NCBI RefSeq assembly: GCF_030816965.1
Contig: NZ_JAUSYQ010000002.1
Location: 10,096,001 to 10,160,000 of the forward strand
Direction: 5' to 3'
DNA from: Streptomyces canus
GTDB taxonomy: Bacteria > Actinomycetota > Actinomycetes > Streptomycetales > Streptomycetaceae
Length of the DNA: 64,000 nt
The notes below the pieces were generated by a model. It saw nothing but the letters and a program-made list of their open reading frames with translations, ran no database searches and was not told the origin of the DNA. The position numbers were made by a program, and so were the translations under genes. Each line of letters opens with the position of its first letter. Positions within the stretch are counted from its first letter, which is position 1. This document shows positions 63,369 to 64,000 of this stretch, in pieces.

Positions 63369-64000
63369 TGCTCCCGGGAGAGGACCGCGCCGCACGGCGA
63401 GTGCTGCTGGTGTGCATGGCGGCGGGCGCGACGACCCTGCTGGACCAGGCTGTCCTCAACATCGCGATCCCGAGCATGCGGCAATCGCTCGGGGCCGGCG
63501 GGGCGGACGTCCAGTGGATCGTGGCCGGGTACTCGCTGGCCTTCGGCCTGGCCCTCGTCCCCGGTGGCAGCCTCGGTGACCTGCACGGGCGCAAGCGTCT
63601 CTTCATGGCCGGGATGGCGGCCTTCCTGCTGGCCGGGGTGACGGCTGCGACCGGAGGTGAGCCGGGGACCCTGATCGGTGCCCGGCTGGTCCAGGGTGCT
63701 GCGGCCGGGCTCGTCAACTCGCAGGTGATCGGCACCATTCAGGATGTCTTCCACGGGCCGGCGCGCGGGCGTGCGCTTGGCCTCTACGCGGTCACCGGCG
63801 GCGTGGCCACGGCCCTCGGCCCGCCACTCGGTGGTGCGCTCGTCGCCGGACTCGGCCCCGAGGCGGGTTGGCGGTGCTGCCTGTTGCTGAGCACTCCGTG
63901 CGCCGTACTCACCCTGACGCTCGCGGCCCGTCGGTTGCCTCCGCCCAGGCGCACCGCCCTCAACTCCCGGCTGGACGTCCTCGGCCTCGGTCTGCTCTGC
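63368..64000 (+). CDS. MFS multidrug exporter, DHA2 type (partial)
   Basis: The first 211 codons of a drug/proton antiporter. GTG 63368 overlaps the preceding TAG. Motifs are LLDQAVLNIAIPSMRQSLG (helix 1), VQWIVAGYSLAFGLALVPGG and GDLHGRKRLFMAGMAAF, the conserved loop 2-3. GPPLGGALVAGLGPEAGWR follows. About six hydrophobic helices are seen; the gene continues past the window edge. The substrate is unknown; export of a sulfur compound or drug is possible. Confidence 0.85.
   Translation, partial: MLPGEDRAARRVLLVCMAAGATTLLDQAVLNIAIPSMRQSLGAGGADVQWIVAGYSLAFGLALVPGGSLGDLHGRKRLFMAGMAAFLLAGVTAATGGEPGTLIGARLVQGAAAGLVNSQVIGTIQDVFHGPARGRALGLYAVTGGVATALGPPLGGALVAGLGPEAGWRCCLLLSTPCAVLTLTLAARRLPPPRRTALNSRLDVLGLGLLC

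Noticed and set aside
1..64000. CRISPR arrays
   Set aside because: No regularly spaced short direct repeats with unique spacers were seen; the only tandem repeats are the coding repeats at 41.5 kb and the hexamer at 58.7 kb.
1..64000. A classical antibiotic biosynthetic gene cluster
   Set aside because: No polyketide synthase, NRPS, terpene synthase or RiPP core was found; the SRPBCC and FAD pieces are isolated remnants.

Overview
This is a high-GC actinobacterial stretch, almost certainly from a Streptomyces chromosome arm or a large linear replicon. Supporting signs are GTG/TTG starts, AGGAGG-type ribosome binding sites, DUF6233/DUF6292 proteins, a SpoIIE/GAF phosphatase and zinc-free ribosomal protein paralogues. 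Intact catabolic and transport operons alternate with many broken genes: frameshifts, deletions, lost catalytic residues, and pieces of transposases and integrases. No intact tRNA or rRNA gene was found.

Left part (1-27.5 kb). A TIM-barrel protein and a divergent TetR regulator share a promoter with twin palindromes. Next is a fructan-utilisation cluster: a broken PfkB sugar kinase, a LacI regulator, a family-5 binding protein, two Opp/Dpp permeases, two ATPases, a cytoplasmic GH32 and a large secreted GH32. The secreted enzyme would cut levan or inulin outside the cell, the transporter would import the oligosaccharides, and the cytoplasmic enzyme would finish them, all under LacI control. 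A decayed HigBA module follows. Three degenerate copies of the 3' half of a CAU-anticodon tRNA lie at about 2.4, 17.6 and 22.1 kb and bracket two modules: the fructan locus, and an Lrp regulator with a 989-residue kinase-like/aminotransferase fusion. They look like attachment-site scars. After them come a dead serine hydrolase, a truncated Doc toxin, a secreted M4 metalloprotease and an integrase relic.

Middle (27.5-43 kb). This part is mostly intact and on the minus strand: a zinc-ribbon protein, a Sir2 deacylase, two APH-fold kinases around a propeller-like protein, an NAD-dependent DNA ligase, a ribose-type sugar ABC system, and a large GAF/SpoIIE/HATPase phosphatase with an internal repeat tract.

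Right part (43-64 kb). A Y-family DNA polymerase gene is cut in two by a 6.7 kb insert. The insert has a 6-bp direct repeat at each junction and 12-bp imperfect terminal inverted repeats. It carries detoxification-type genes (AraC piece, NTF2-like, quinone reductase piece, NmrA-type, MarR, old-yellow-enzyme piece, epoxide-hydrolase-like) and a broken tyrosine recombinase. Further right, copies of ribosomal protein genes (rpmG-rpmE2-rpmJ and rpmG-rpmJ) face each other across an IS4-type relic. The window ends in a sulfur-acquisition-like locus: DUF1684, three LLM flavin monooxygenases, two candidate cysteine-type leader peptides, a chimeric remnant ORF, and an MFS exporter cut by the window edge.

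All calls were made by reading translations and motifs. No database search was run.
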